NCBI GenBank assembly: GCA_007135295.1
Contig: SLJD01000308.1
Location: 1 to 6,799 of the forward strand
Reading direction: 5' to 3'
DNA length: 6,799 bases
Source of the DNA: Phycisphaerales bacterium
Lineage (GTDB): Bacteria > Planctomycetota > Phycisphaerae > Phycisphaerales > SM1A02
The position numbers and the translations under genes were made by a program. A model generated the notes under the pieces. It had not been told where the DNA came from. It made no database searches and was given only the letters and a program-made list of their open reading frames with translations. Of the stretch, positions 1 to 5,644 are shown piece after piece; position 1 is the first letter of the stretch; each line of letters starts with the position of its first letter.

Positions 1-1121
1 CCGTCCGGCGACCAGGCGATATGCCGTGAGCGATCGTGGCCGTCGGTGACGCGACGGGTCGGGCTTCGGCTGTCGACATTGCGAACATAGACCCGGCCGT
101 ACGCAACGGTCGCCATGACCTGCTCGTCCGGGCTGAGGGCCGCTTCGGTCACTTCTCGTGCAACGGAGCGGATCTCATAGTTGTCGTCGTCATCTTCCGC
201 CGCCCGAATTGCCACGGCGGTCGGCTCAGCGTCAGCGTTGGTCAGGTCGATCGTGTACAGCGTGTCCCAGCGCATGAACACAGCCGTTTCACCGTCAGCC
301 GACACGTCGAACGCATGAATGTCCCGTTCCTCGAAGCTCGTCAGCCGTTCGATGCCTTCATCGTCATGTTCATGGATGTTGAGCCTATAGAGGTTGACGC
401 AGTCATCCTCGCGATCGGACATGAACACGATGTGCTCATCATCGACCCAGCGGGACTTGCCCTCATTGCCGGTCCAGTGCGTCAACTGCCGGAAGGTACT
501 CTCCTCACGGTCGTAGAGCCAGACTTCCTGCGCTTCCGGACCGCGATTCTGCCGGCGGCTCCACCCGTAGTACCACCCGCCGCGCGTAAAGGCGACGTAC
601 CGGCCATCGGGGCTGATCGCCGGCTGCGAACCGTATGCATCGTGAATCCGTTCGGCATCGCCGCCATCCGGTGAGATCATGTACGGCCTCAGCGAACGGT
701 ACATGTCCCCTTCAAGCCGGGCATCGAACGCGATAACCGTCTCGCCGTCCTCATCAATGCCGAAGCCGCGCAGGTTGCACGTCCGGTCGATGTTGGTGAC
801 GTTGCGGATGTCTGTGCCCTCATCACTCATGAGGTAGATGTTGGTGTAGCCGTTTCGATTGGATGTGAAAGCGATCTCCGAGCCGTCAGGGCTCCAGGCG
901 GATCGCAGGTCGTCGCCGGGGTGGCGGGTCAGGCGAACGGCCGTTCCACCGTCGGAATCGACCTTCCAGATGTCGCCCCGCCAAGTGAAACTCACGGTCG
1001 AGCCGTCCGGGCTGATGGCGGGATACCGCGGCAGATCGACGTTCCCCTCCCCGGTGGCGGCGGCGCTGAGGCACAGTACAACCGTCATGGTGGACCAGAA
1101 TCGCATTGCGAACGTCTTCAT
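1..1121 (-). CDS. Exported TolB/tricorn-like beta-propeller protein, probable S41 tricorn-type peptidase homologue (partial, N-terminal part)
   Basis: The first 373 residues are visible; the rest lies beyond the left edge. Residues 1-23 form a Sec signal peptide: basic K2 and R7, a hydrophobic stretch at 8-22, and a likely cleavage in the SAAATG region. There is no lipobox, so a soluble periplasmic or secreted protein is expected. From residue 32 the chain is a series of WD40-like PD40 propeller blades marked by xSPDG turns: AISPDG (35-40), AWSPDG (75-80), AISPDG (168-173), a degenerate VSADG (273-277), ALSPDE (327-332) and AWSPDG (368-373). The opening YPAISPDG followed by GDIWKV and RLTRHPGDD closely resembles the start of tricorn-protease homologues, whose PDZ and S41 serine-protease domains would lie off the window. 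TolB or another propeller protein cannot be excluded without the C-terminus. The ATG start is supported by AAGGAGG eight bases upstream. The gene is transcribed away from the rest of the window, and no partner is visible. Confidence 0.85.
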   Translation of the reverse strand, partial: MKTFAMRFWSTMTVVLCLSAAATGEGNVDLPRYPAISPDGSTVSFTWRGDIWKVDSDGGTAVRLTRHPGDDLRSAWSPDGSEIAFTSNRNGYTNIYLMSDEGTDIRNVTNIDRTCNLRGFGIDEDGETVIAFDARLEGDMYRSLRPYMISPDGGDAERIHDAYGSQPAISPDGRYVAFTRGGWYYGWSRRQNRGPEAQEVWLYDREESTFRQLTHWTGNEGKSRWVDDEHIVFMSDREDDCVNLYRLNIHEHDDEGIERLTSFEERDIHAFDVSADGETAVFMRWDTLYTIDLTNADAEPTAVAIRAAEDDDDNYEIRSVAREVTEAALSPDEQVMATVAYGRVYVRNVDSRSPTRRVTDGHDRSRHIAWSPD

Positions 1122-1150
1122 CTGAATGTCGCCTCCTTCTTGCACAGGTT

Positions 1151-1169
1151 GTCCGGCCGGGGCCGGGAC
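1151..1169 (-). repeat. GC-rich stem-loop in the leader of the propeller gene
   Basis: The arms GTCCGGCC and GGCCGGGAC can pair around a two-base centre with a single bulged G. On the minus strand this lies about 14 bases upstream of the AAGGAGG ribosome-binding site of the propeller gene, so it could stabilise the mRNA or affect translation if it is transcribed. A stem this short and GC-rich can also occur by chance in this genome. Confidence 0.3.
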
Positions 1170-1205
1170 CCGATTATCGCCCATGGCAGCACTTGCCACG
1201 GGGCA

Positions 1206-1219
1206 TGGCGGTTCCGCCA
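1206..1219. repeat. Short inverted repeat TGGCGG-TT-CCGCCA
   Basis: Perfect six-base arms are separated by two bases, about 85 bases upstream of the propeller gene start. The site is operator-like in form, but it matches no regulator family I can name. It could act as DNA or as a small RNA hairpin. Confidence 0.25.
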
Positions 1220-1401
1220 CTTGGGAATCGGGATCTGATTGGGGGTGTTTCGCCTCTGAATGGGAAATGGACTTCTGTTCGGGTTAAGGGGCCCTGCTGA
1301 CAGCCAAACAGGGCATGGCTTGTTCTGATAGAGACATCTCCGGCCCGAACATTCCATCAGAACCGGGAAATCCGGGCGAGCCCGCAGTGTAATCGGACGA
1401 C

Positions 1402-1448
1402 CGCCGAATCGGCGAGCCGACCGCCAACTTGTGCCGGTCTGTCCGGCA
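1402..1448. repeat. Two adjacent hairpins in the 1122-1555 gap
   Basis: The first is CGCCGA-A-TCGGCG (1402-1414), a near-continuous palindrome. The second is TGCCGG (1432-1437) pairing perfectly with CCGGCA (1443-1448) across a five-base loop, TCTGT. Neither is followed by a T-run on the plus strand, so they are not ordinary intrinsic terminators. They lie about 110-155 bases upstream of the small gene at 1556. They could be structured leader RNA or chance GC-rich pairing. Confidence 0.3.
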
Positions 1449-1479
1449 GTGCGGGTTGCGCCGACCAGAAGGCCCCCGC

Positions 1480-1489
1480 ATTGATCAAT
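1480..1489. promoter_or_regulatory. AT-rich palindrome ATTGATCAAT, possible operator
   Basis: A perfect ten-base palindrome lies in otherwise GC-rich sequence, 66 bases upstream of the small gene start at 1556. It includes TTGATC, which could pass for a weak -35 box, but nothing at the right distance makes a good -10. A regulator-binding site is possible. No specific family is implied by the sequence. Confidence 0.25.
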
Positions 1490-1555
1490 CAATTCACCTC
1501 CGGGCAAATCGACCGCGATACATCGCCGATACCACCCAGCCACGGAGGCGCACCC

Positions 1556-1948
1556 ATGAACCACTCTCAGAATCTTCCCAACAGAATCCGCCCTTTCCTG
1601 CAGGCCCTTGAGCGAGGCATCGACTCAGCCCGGCAGCGGCGATTGTCGACCGATCCATCGCCGACGGAGTTACCCGAAGAATCCGACTGCCCGGGCGGCT
1701 TCCGCCCCGACCACCTGCATGAGTCACAATCCCCCGCCCGGCCGACGGCGCACCGCCCGTCCGGATTGTCCGCTTCCGGGAGCATGCCGACCCCTTCTCC
1801 CACTTCGGACCAGGCAGGCACTGGCCAGAGCCGGGATTTCGATCCCAAGCAGTTCAAGGCGCGCCCCAAGCAGCCGCGGTCGACCCACCCGGCACCAGGC
1901 GATGATGACCTGATCGGGGGGCCAAGGGCGAATCGCCCTGCCGGCTGA
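1556..1948 (+). CDS. Hypothetical small protein, probably disordered (130 aa)
   Basis: I do not recognise this protein. The ATG at 1556 is chosen because GGAGG lies seven bases upstream; the same frame stays open to 1481 but without a comparable start signal. Coding is supported by this site and by about 75% G or C in third codon positions, counted by hand. Residues 1-30 are polar and basic and could form one helix (NRIRPFLQALERGIDSARQRR). The remainder is rich in Pro, Ser, Arg and Gln and looks unstructured, ending with a run of acidic residues (GDDDLIGG) and a short basic end. There is no signal peptide, membrane segment or cysteine cluster; the one cysteine is isolated. It is followed by the STAS gene on the same strand, but 194 bases away, so co-transcription is uncertain. 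It could be a lineage-specific protein or a chance open frame. Confidence 0.42.
   Translation: MNHSQNLPNRIRPFLQALERGIDSARQRRLSTDPSPTELPEESDCPGGFRPDHLHESQSPARPTAHRPSGLSASGSMPTPSPTSDQAGTGQSRDFDPKQFKARPKQPRSTHPAPGDDDLIGGPRANRPAG
1925..1939. repeat. Inverted repeat AGGGCGA-A-TCGCCCT at the end of the small gene
   Basis: Seven-base perfect arms flank one base, ending six bases before the TGA of the gene at 1556-1948. As RNA it would form a stem of six pairs with a three-base loop. No T-run follows, so it is not a standard terminator. It shares the GCGAATCGC-like core of the palindrome at 1402-1414. Confidence 0.3.
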
Positions 1949-2142
1949 CCGCCCGCTTCGCTCGACAGAATCCGCATCGGTCACCCAGACCGCGCCGCTG
2001 CCGGACTATCGGTCCGCCGCAGGCGATGCAGTCAACCGGGCGGCGATTCCAGTCGATGGAATTCATGAGCCGCGTGGCTTGGTTGGTCGGCAGCGTTGCC
2101 GACCCCTGCGTGCTTTTCCATCGTCCGGTGAGGTCTGCACCC
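1949..2142. other. Intergenic stretch before the STAS gene
   Basis: This gap contains no gene I can support. The frame of the STAS gene is open upstream to an ATG at 2026, with further ATGs at 2056 and 2065, but none has a ribosome-binding site and the extra residues lie outside the domain. A minus-strand open frame covering this stretch encodes two CxxC pairs and is discussed separately as a weak candidate. No convincing promoter is visible. Confidence 0.45.
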
Positions 2143-2592
2143 ATGATGTGGCGACTGTTTTCCCGACAACCCGCCGTCGTTCAGCCTGCTCCCCCACGAG
2201 GCGCAGCAGCAGATGAACGCCTCACCTCGACAAGCATTGCCACGATTGAGTGGTTCAGCGACACCGCGGTGGTGACCATCACCGTGACCGAGCTGACGCT
2301 TGATCAGGGGCTTGAAGAGTTGACGAGCACCTGCGAGGAACTCTACCACCGCCGGGCACGGCATCTTGTACTCGACATTCAGAACGTCCAGTACATGGAT
2401 TCGGCGTGCCTGCGATGTCTTATTGAGACCGCCCGTCGCTTCGCCCAGACGGCCGGCCGGATCGCCCTTGTCAACCCGAACCACACCGTGCAGTACCTGA
2501 TCAAACTCACCCGGCTCGGACGCATGTTTCCGATCTGCAATGACGTCATGGCCGCGTTGACGGCTGTCGAACGCACCGCTAACCCAATCTGA
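2143..2592 (+). CDS. STAS-domain protein, anti-sigma-factor-antagonist-like (149 aa)
   Basis: This is a single STAS domain (residues about 30-140), the fold of SpoIIAA/RsbV, which bind and release anti-sigma kinases or act as switch subunits in partner-switching complexes. The key loop reads YMDSACLRCL: Asp86-Ser87 match Asp57-Ser58 of Bacillus SpoIIAA, so the phosphorylatable serine is kept, while the usual following Ser-Gly is replaced by Ala-Cys. The preceding strand HLVLDIQNV and the later NPNHTVQYLIKLTRLGRMFPI match the family's typical strand and helix. Residues 1-28 are a short Pro/Ala-rich lead-in. The first ATG of an ATGATG pair at 2143 is preferred because GGTGAGG lies about nine bases upstream; a start at 2026 would add 39 residues. 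No kinase, phosphatase or sigma-factor gene is in the window, so its partner is unknown. It ends ten bases from the converging transporter gene. Confidence 0.82.
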   Translation: MMWRLFSRQPAVVQPAPPRGAAADERLTSTSIATIEWFSDTAVVTITVTELTLDQGLEELTSTCEELYHRRARHLVLDIQNVQYMDSACLRCLIETARRFAQTAGRIALVNPNHTVQYLIKLTRLGRMFPICNDVMAALTAVERTANPI

Positions 2593-2602
2593 AGCAGTGG
2601 CG

Positions 2603-3916
2603 TCACCGGCCAATCTGGCCGTCGGACGCGACATCCCGGTTGCATCGACTCTGTCCGAACCACGCGATCGCGGTAAAGACTCCGTGAACGGCTGCGAAAC
2701 ACACGATCACGAGGTGGTATACGTTCGACGCGGGGTCTTCACCGCCGAACACCGCCAGCATGCCGCCGGCCGCCGCGAGGCCGAGCAGGTATCCGATCTC
2801 GCCGGAAACGCGATGGCATCCCATCGCCACGCTGCCCAGTCCGCTGCGGCCGGCAAAGGTCAATGAGGTCGGCAACAGCGCCGCCCCGCCCGCTCCAAGC
2901 ATCGCCATCGCGCTGAACAGGGCGGCCAGCGGCCAGCCGGTCATCCACGGCAGCATCGCCAGCGCCCCCGCATAGACGATCGCACTGCATGTTCGAAGCC
3001 GCAGGTGACCGATGCGATCACCCAACCACCCCATCGGCCACGCGCCGCCTGCCATCAGCAGCAACGGGGTGCCGATCAGCCAGCTCCGCATCGCCGGGTC
3101 AATCTTCCAGACGGTCGCGAAATAGAACGGCAGCGTCACGACGAGCAACCCCCCCACCGCCCGGTCGCTGAAGATCATCATCAGCGCCGGCCACAGTCGT
3201 CTCCGAGCAGCCCGCTCGGACATCGCCTGGTTCGGCGGATCGGTCGATTCGGCCGATCGGCGCGGACTCATCGCCGAGCGCGAGATCGAGTGGGATGACC
3301 GTCCAGGAGTAAGCCAACGGCCGGATTGCGTGGCGATCGCTGCGAGCAGCACACAAAGACCGCTGCCGACAATGAACACGTTCGTCGGTCGAACCGCCCC
3401 GATCTGCCCGCCGAGCATCACCCCCACACCAAGTGCCAGCATGAGCACGGTGCCGCCCATTCCGAGACGCACGCCGCGCCGCCTCGACGTCCCCGCTTGG
3501 TTGATCGCGTTAAACAGCAGGGCAAAGACGATAAGATCCGCCGCCCCCTCAAAAAAGCGGAGCGTCAGAATGGCCGCGAACGTCACCGGCCCGGCCATAA
3601 TCGCGAGCAGAACGGCGTTGATCGCCGCTGCCCCACTGAGCAGCACTGGAATCGACAGACGACGACGAAGCACTGCCAGCAGCGGCAGCACGCAGACCCC
3701 ACCGATGACGTTGATCGCCATGAACCAGTGCGCCCGCGCCGCTGTCACGCCGAATCGATCGACGAACAACTCACTGAGCACCGGCACGACCATTGAATCC
3801 GGCAGCACGGCCAGGAAGAGGAACGCTGCGGCAACGCCGGACATGCCGCGCGACGCCGTGGGCACGCCGCCCCCGCCCCCCTGCTGCGAGACATGCGGCT
3901 CGGCTGCCGACATCAT
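2603..3916 (-). CDS. Major facilitator superfamily transporter, 12 membrane helices (437 aa)
   Basis: This is an inner-membrane secondary transporter of unknown substrate. Hydrophobic segments fall into two sets of six, separated by a charged central loop (residues about 198-241, rich in Ser and Arg), as in the MFS. GWLGDRIGHLRLR (296-308), between helices 8 and 9, is the family's motif A; the equivalent loop after helix 2 is degenerate (LRRRLS). RFFEG (120-124) matches motif B in helix 4. The N-terminal tail is cytoplasmic and has five glycines in a row. The frame can open at a GTG at 3934, but that has no ribosome-binding site; the ATG at 3916 has GTGAGG about 12 bases upstream and is preferred, with the adjacent ATG at 3913 also possible. 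An efflux role is common for such proteins but is not shown here. The gene diverges from the Lrp-family regulator 234 bases away and has an operator-like repeat just upstream. Confidence 0.85.
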   Translation of the reverse strand: MMSAAEPHVSQQGGGGGVPTASRGMSGVAAAFLFLAVLPDSMVVPVLSELFVDRFGVTAARAHWFMAINVIGGVCVLPLLAVLRRRLSIPVLLSGAAAINAVLLAIMAGPVTFAAILTLRFFEGAADLIVFALLFNAINQAGTSRRRGVRLGMGGTVLMLALGVGVMLGGQIGAVRPTNVFIVGSGLCVLLAAIATQSGRWLTPGRSSHSISRSAMSPRRSAESTDPPNQAMSERAARRRLWPALMMIFSDRAVGGLLVVTLPFYFATVWKIDPAMRSWLIGTPLLLMAGGAWPMGWLGDRIGHLRLRTCSAIVYAGALAMLPWMTGWPLAALFSAMAMLGAGGAALLPTSLTFAGRSGLGSVAMGCHRVSGEIGYLLGLAAAGGMLAVFGGEDPASNVYHLVIVCFAAVHGVFTAIAWFGQSRCNRDVASDGQIGR

Positions 3917-3939
3917 GTCACTGGTTCGCCTCACGGATA

Positions 3940-3955
3940 CGTATAACTGTATACG
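3940..3955. promoter_or_regulatory. Operator-like inverted repeat CGTATA-ACTG-TATACG
   Basis: Perfect six-base arms are separated by four bases, 24 bases upstream of the transporter start at 3916. It lies in the only AT-rich patch of the divergent transporter/Lrp gap, so it probably overlaps or abuts the transporter promoter. The GTATA/TATAC arms resemble GntR- or TetR-type operators in general form. A regulator bound here would be placed to repress the transporter. Whether the neighbouring Lrp-family protein or another factor binds is not known. Confidence 0.45.
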
Positions 3956-4062
3956 AACAACAGGATCCGGTCGTCTGAAAATGCGCTCCGGTCTGTCAAT
4001 CGTGCCGGCTCCTGGTTGATCGCCCGAGGGAACCGGGAATCCGCGTTATGTGCCGCGACGAT

Positions 4063-4091
4063 TTGCACCACCCGCGCCGATGGGCGATGAT
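4063..4091 (+). promoter_or_regulatory. Weak candidate promoter for the Lrp-family gene
   Basis: TTGCAC (4063-4068), a 17-base spacer and GATGAT (4086-4091) give a poor sigma-70-like match (three of six and four of six). It would start transcription near 4098, about 50 bases before the ATG at 4151. A short inverted repeat, TTCCC-N9-GGGAA (4091-4109), sits at the predicted start site and could be an autoregulatory site. Both are suggestions only. Confidence 0.22.
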
Positions 4092-4150
4092 TCCCTCTGC
4101 TGTGGGGAAGAACCGCCGCATTGACAGGAGAGGACAGGGCAACAAGGTCA

Positions 4151-4720
4151 ATGGCCGAGTCTAAACGGAAACGCAAGCCACTCAAGCTCGATCAGATCGA
4201 TATGCAGATCCTTCAGGAACTGCAGCGTTCGTCCAAGATCACGAACGCGACGCTGTCAGAGCGGGTTGGCATCAGTCCACCGAGTACCCTCGAACGTGTG
4301 CGGAAGCTGGAGAATCAAGGGGTCATCACCGGCTATGTCGCCCTGCTTGACAACGAGGTTCTCAACAAGTCGATCGTCGCGCTCGTGCATGTCAGTCTAT
4401 CGATGCATAGCAGCGAAACGCTTGCCAACGCCAAGGCAGCCTTCGCCGAACTCGAAGAAGTGCTGTGCTGCTGGTACACCGCTGGCGACGAGGATTTCGT
4501 CCTTCAGGTCATGGTCAGCGACATGAGCGAATATGAAACCTTTGTCAGCGAGCGGCTCTCAGCCGTACCGCACATCGGCACCATCCGTACCGCCTTCGTC
4601 CTCAACACGGTCAAGCAGACCACCCAGATTCCCCTCAACGGGATCACGGAAGAACAATCCGGCAACCGAAGATCAGCCGGTGCCGCACGACGCACGGGCA
4701 CGGCCGACTCAGCAAAGTGA
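4151..4720 (+). CDS. Lrp/AsnC-family transcriptional regulator (189 aa)
   Basis: This is a DNA-binding regulator of the leucine-responsive family. Residues 12-70 form the winged helix-turn-helix: LDQIDMQILQELQRS, then TLSERVGISPPSTLERVRKLENQGVITGY, the hallmark of the family. Residues 74-158 form the RAM ligand-binding and oligomerisation domain, with the typical TAGDEDFVLQVMVSD segment (110-124). Unlike compact Lrp proteins of about 150-165 residues, this one has a basic N-terminus (SKRKRKP) and a polar tail of about 30 residues (160-189) beyond the RAM domain. The ATG at 4151 is preferred over a TTG at 4121 in frame, because the family normally begins just before the LDxxDxxIL helix. The ribosome-binding site is weak (AGGG about 11 bases upstream). 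It is divergent from the transporter and is followed by scoA after 77 bases without a terminator, so it may regulate one or both neighbours and itself. The ligand cannot be told from the sequence. Confidence 0.88.
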   Translation: MAESKRKRKPLKLDQIDMQILQELQRSSKITNATLSERVGISPPSTLERVRKLENQGVITGYVALLDNEVLNKSIVALVHVSLSMHSSETLANAKAAFAELEEVLCCWYTAGDEDFVLQVMVSDMSEYETFVSERLSAVPHIGTIRTAFVLNTVKQTTQIPLNGITEEQSGNRRSAGAARRTGTADSAK

Positions 4721-4797
4721 GGCCCGCCCATCGCTGGCGACAAACAGGTCACCGCTCCCATCACACGTTCCTGTCGTGAAGTACGGTGGATCCAGAC

Positions 4798-5493
4798 ATG
4801 ATGAACAAAGTCTTTGACACTCCCGCAGCAGCCCTTGACGGCTTGGTCCGAGACAACATCACCGTCGCCGTCGGCGGATTCGGCCTGTGCGGCATCCCGG
4901 AGCAACTCATCATTGCCCTGCGTGACTCCGGCGCCCGGAACCTGACCGCCGTGTCCAACAATGCCGGCGTCGATGACTGGGGCCTCGGCCTCCTGCTCCA
5001 GACCCGGCAGATCAGCAAGATGATCGCGTCATACGTCGGCGAGAACGCCGAATTTGAGCGGCAGTTCATGAACGGCGAGCTCGAACTCGAATTCTGCCCG
5101 CAAGGTACGCTCGCCGAGCGGCTCCGGGCCGGCGGGGCGGGCATCCCGGGGTTCTACACGCGAACCGGCTACGGCACAGTTGTCGCTGAGGGCAAGGAAG
5201 AAAAGGACTTCGACGGCACAACCTACGTCCTCGAACGCGGGATCGTCGCCGACCTGTCACTGGTCAAGGCCTGGAAAGCTGACCGGGCCGGTAACCTCAT
5301 CTACCGCAAGACCGCCCGCAACTTTAACCCGATGATCGCCACCTGCGGCACCGTCACCGTCGCCGAGGTTGAAGAACTTGTCGAAATCGGCACTCTAGAG
5401 CCGGACGAGATTCACACGCCCGGCATCTTCGTCGACCGCATCGTCGTCACGGAATCCGAGAAGCGAATCGAGCAACGGACGGTCACGGCCTGA
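4798..5493 (+). CDS. scoA: Succinyl-CoA:3-ketoacid CoA-transferase, subunit A (231 aa)
   Basis: This is the A (alpha) subunit of a 3-oxoacid CoA-transferase, which moves CoA from succinyl-CoA to acetoacetate or a similar ketoacid in the cytoplasm. Length and sequence are normal for the family. Residues 19-34 (DNITVAVGGFGLCGIP) carry CoA-transferase signature 1. Other family segments are SNNAGVDDWGLGLLL (53-67), QGTLAERLRAGGAGIPGFYT (102-121) and RKTARNFNP (170-178). The active-site glutamate of this enzyme belongs to subunit B, so A alone is not expected to be active. No subunit B gene follows; the next gene is unrelated. A related specificity such as AtoD or a beta-ketoadipate transferase is possible, but the QGTLAERLRAGGAGIP and YRKTARNFNP segments favour ScoA. 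ATG 4798 is chosen (GGTGG eight bases upstream); ATG 4801 and GTG 4786 are alternatives. It probably shares a transcript with the Lrp-family gene. Confidence 0.9.
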   Translation: MMNKVFDTPAAALDGLVRDNITVAVGGFGLCGIPEQLIIALRDSGARNLTAVSNNAGVDDWGLGLLLQTRQISKMIASYVGENAEFERQFMNGELELEFCPQGTLAERLRAGGAGIPGFYTRTGYGTVVAEGKEEKDFDGTTYVLERGIVADLSLVKAWKADRAGNLIYRKTARNFNPMIATCGTVTVAEVEELVEIGTLEPDEIHTPGIFVDRIVVTESEKRIEQRTVTA

Positions 5494-5608
5494 CAACGAC
5501 GCCCGCCCCACGGCCAACTCTCATCACGCATCAGTCGCCCCCGTTGCCCGTCGTCCGCGAGGATGGCACCGCCGTGTGACGGCCGATCCCACCCCACCGC
5601 CCCGGCGC

Positions 5609-5638
5609 TTCACACGACCGGCCCCTCGTTGCTACACT
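5609..5638 (+). promoter_or_regulatory. Candidate promoter, apparently leaderless, for the zinc-ribbon gene
   Basis: TTCACA (5609-5614), an 18-base spacer and TACACT (5633-5638), preceded by TG one base before it (extended -10), form a good sigma-70-like promoter, with five of six and four of six matches. The -10 ends six bases before the ATG at 5645, so transcription would begin at or within a base or two of the start codon. No ribosome-binding site precedes that ATG. This arrangement is typical of leaderless mRNAs. If translation instead begins at the ATG at 5666, the transcript would have a leader of about 21 bases with GGAG. Confidence 0.5.
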
Positions 5639-5644
5639 GACGAA

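Larger units (their letters stand above)
1122..1555. other. Divergent intergenic region with hairpins and a palindrome, no convincing gene
   Basis: This gap separates the minus-strand propeller gene from the plus-strand small gene at 1556. Short open frames cross it on both strands, but none has recognisable domains or a good ribosome-binding site. It holds a strong ribosome-binding site for the propeller gene (1131-1137), a weak minus-strand -10 like GATAAT (1178-1173) without a good -35, several GC-rich inverted repeats, and an AT-rich palindrome at 1480-1489. Promoters for both flanking genes should lie here, but I cannot place either with confidence. Confidence 0.6.

Noticed and set aside
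36..674. 212-residue plus-strand open frame at the left end
   Set aside because: It is the antisense shadow of the propeller gene, whose PD40 repeats and signal peptide are clear on the minus strand. The frame has no domain signature.
1185..1198. TGGCAAGTGCTGCC on the minus strand as a sigma-54 promoter
   Set aside because: The GG and GC elements are eight bases apart instead of the required ten, so it is not a -24/-12 promoter.
1291..1314. GCCCTG-N12-CAGGGC as an intrinsic terminator
   Set aside because: The loop is long and no T-run follows on either strand, so it does not fit a rho-independent terminator.
1118..1564. 148-residue minus-strand open frame filling the divergent gap
   Set aside because: It has no recognisable domain, no ribosome-binding site, and it ends overlapping the well-supported start of the propeller gene. 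It is probably chance openness in GC-rich DNA.
2032..2634. 200-residue minus-strand open frame
   Set aside because: It is antisense to the STAS gene, which has a full domain match. No domain is seen in the reverse frame.
3330..4019. 229-residue plus-strand open frame
   Set aside because: It is the antisense shadow of the MFS transporter, which has correct helices and motifs A and B on the minus strand.
4121..4126. TTGACA, a perfect -35 box before the Lrp-family gene
   Set aside because: The matching -10 position (4144-4149, AAGGTC) is not a -10, and the promoter would start transcription inside the gene. The TTG here also serves as a false upstream start codon.
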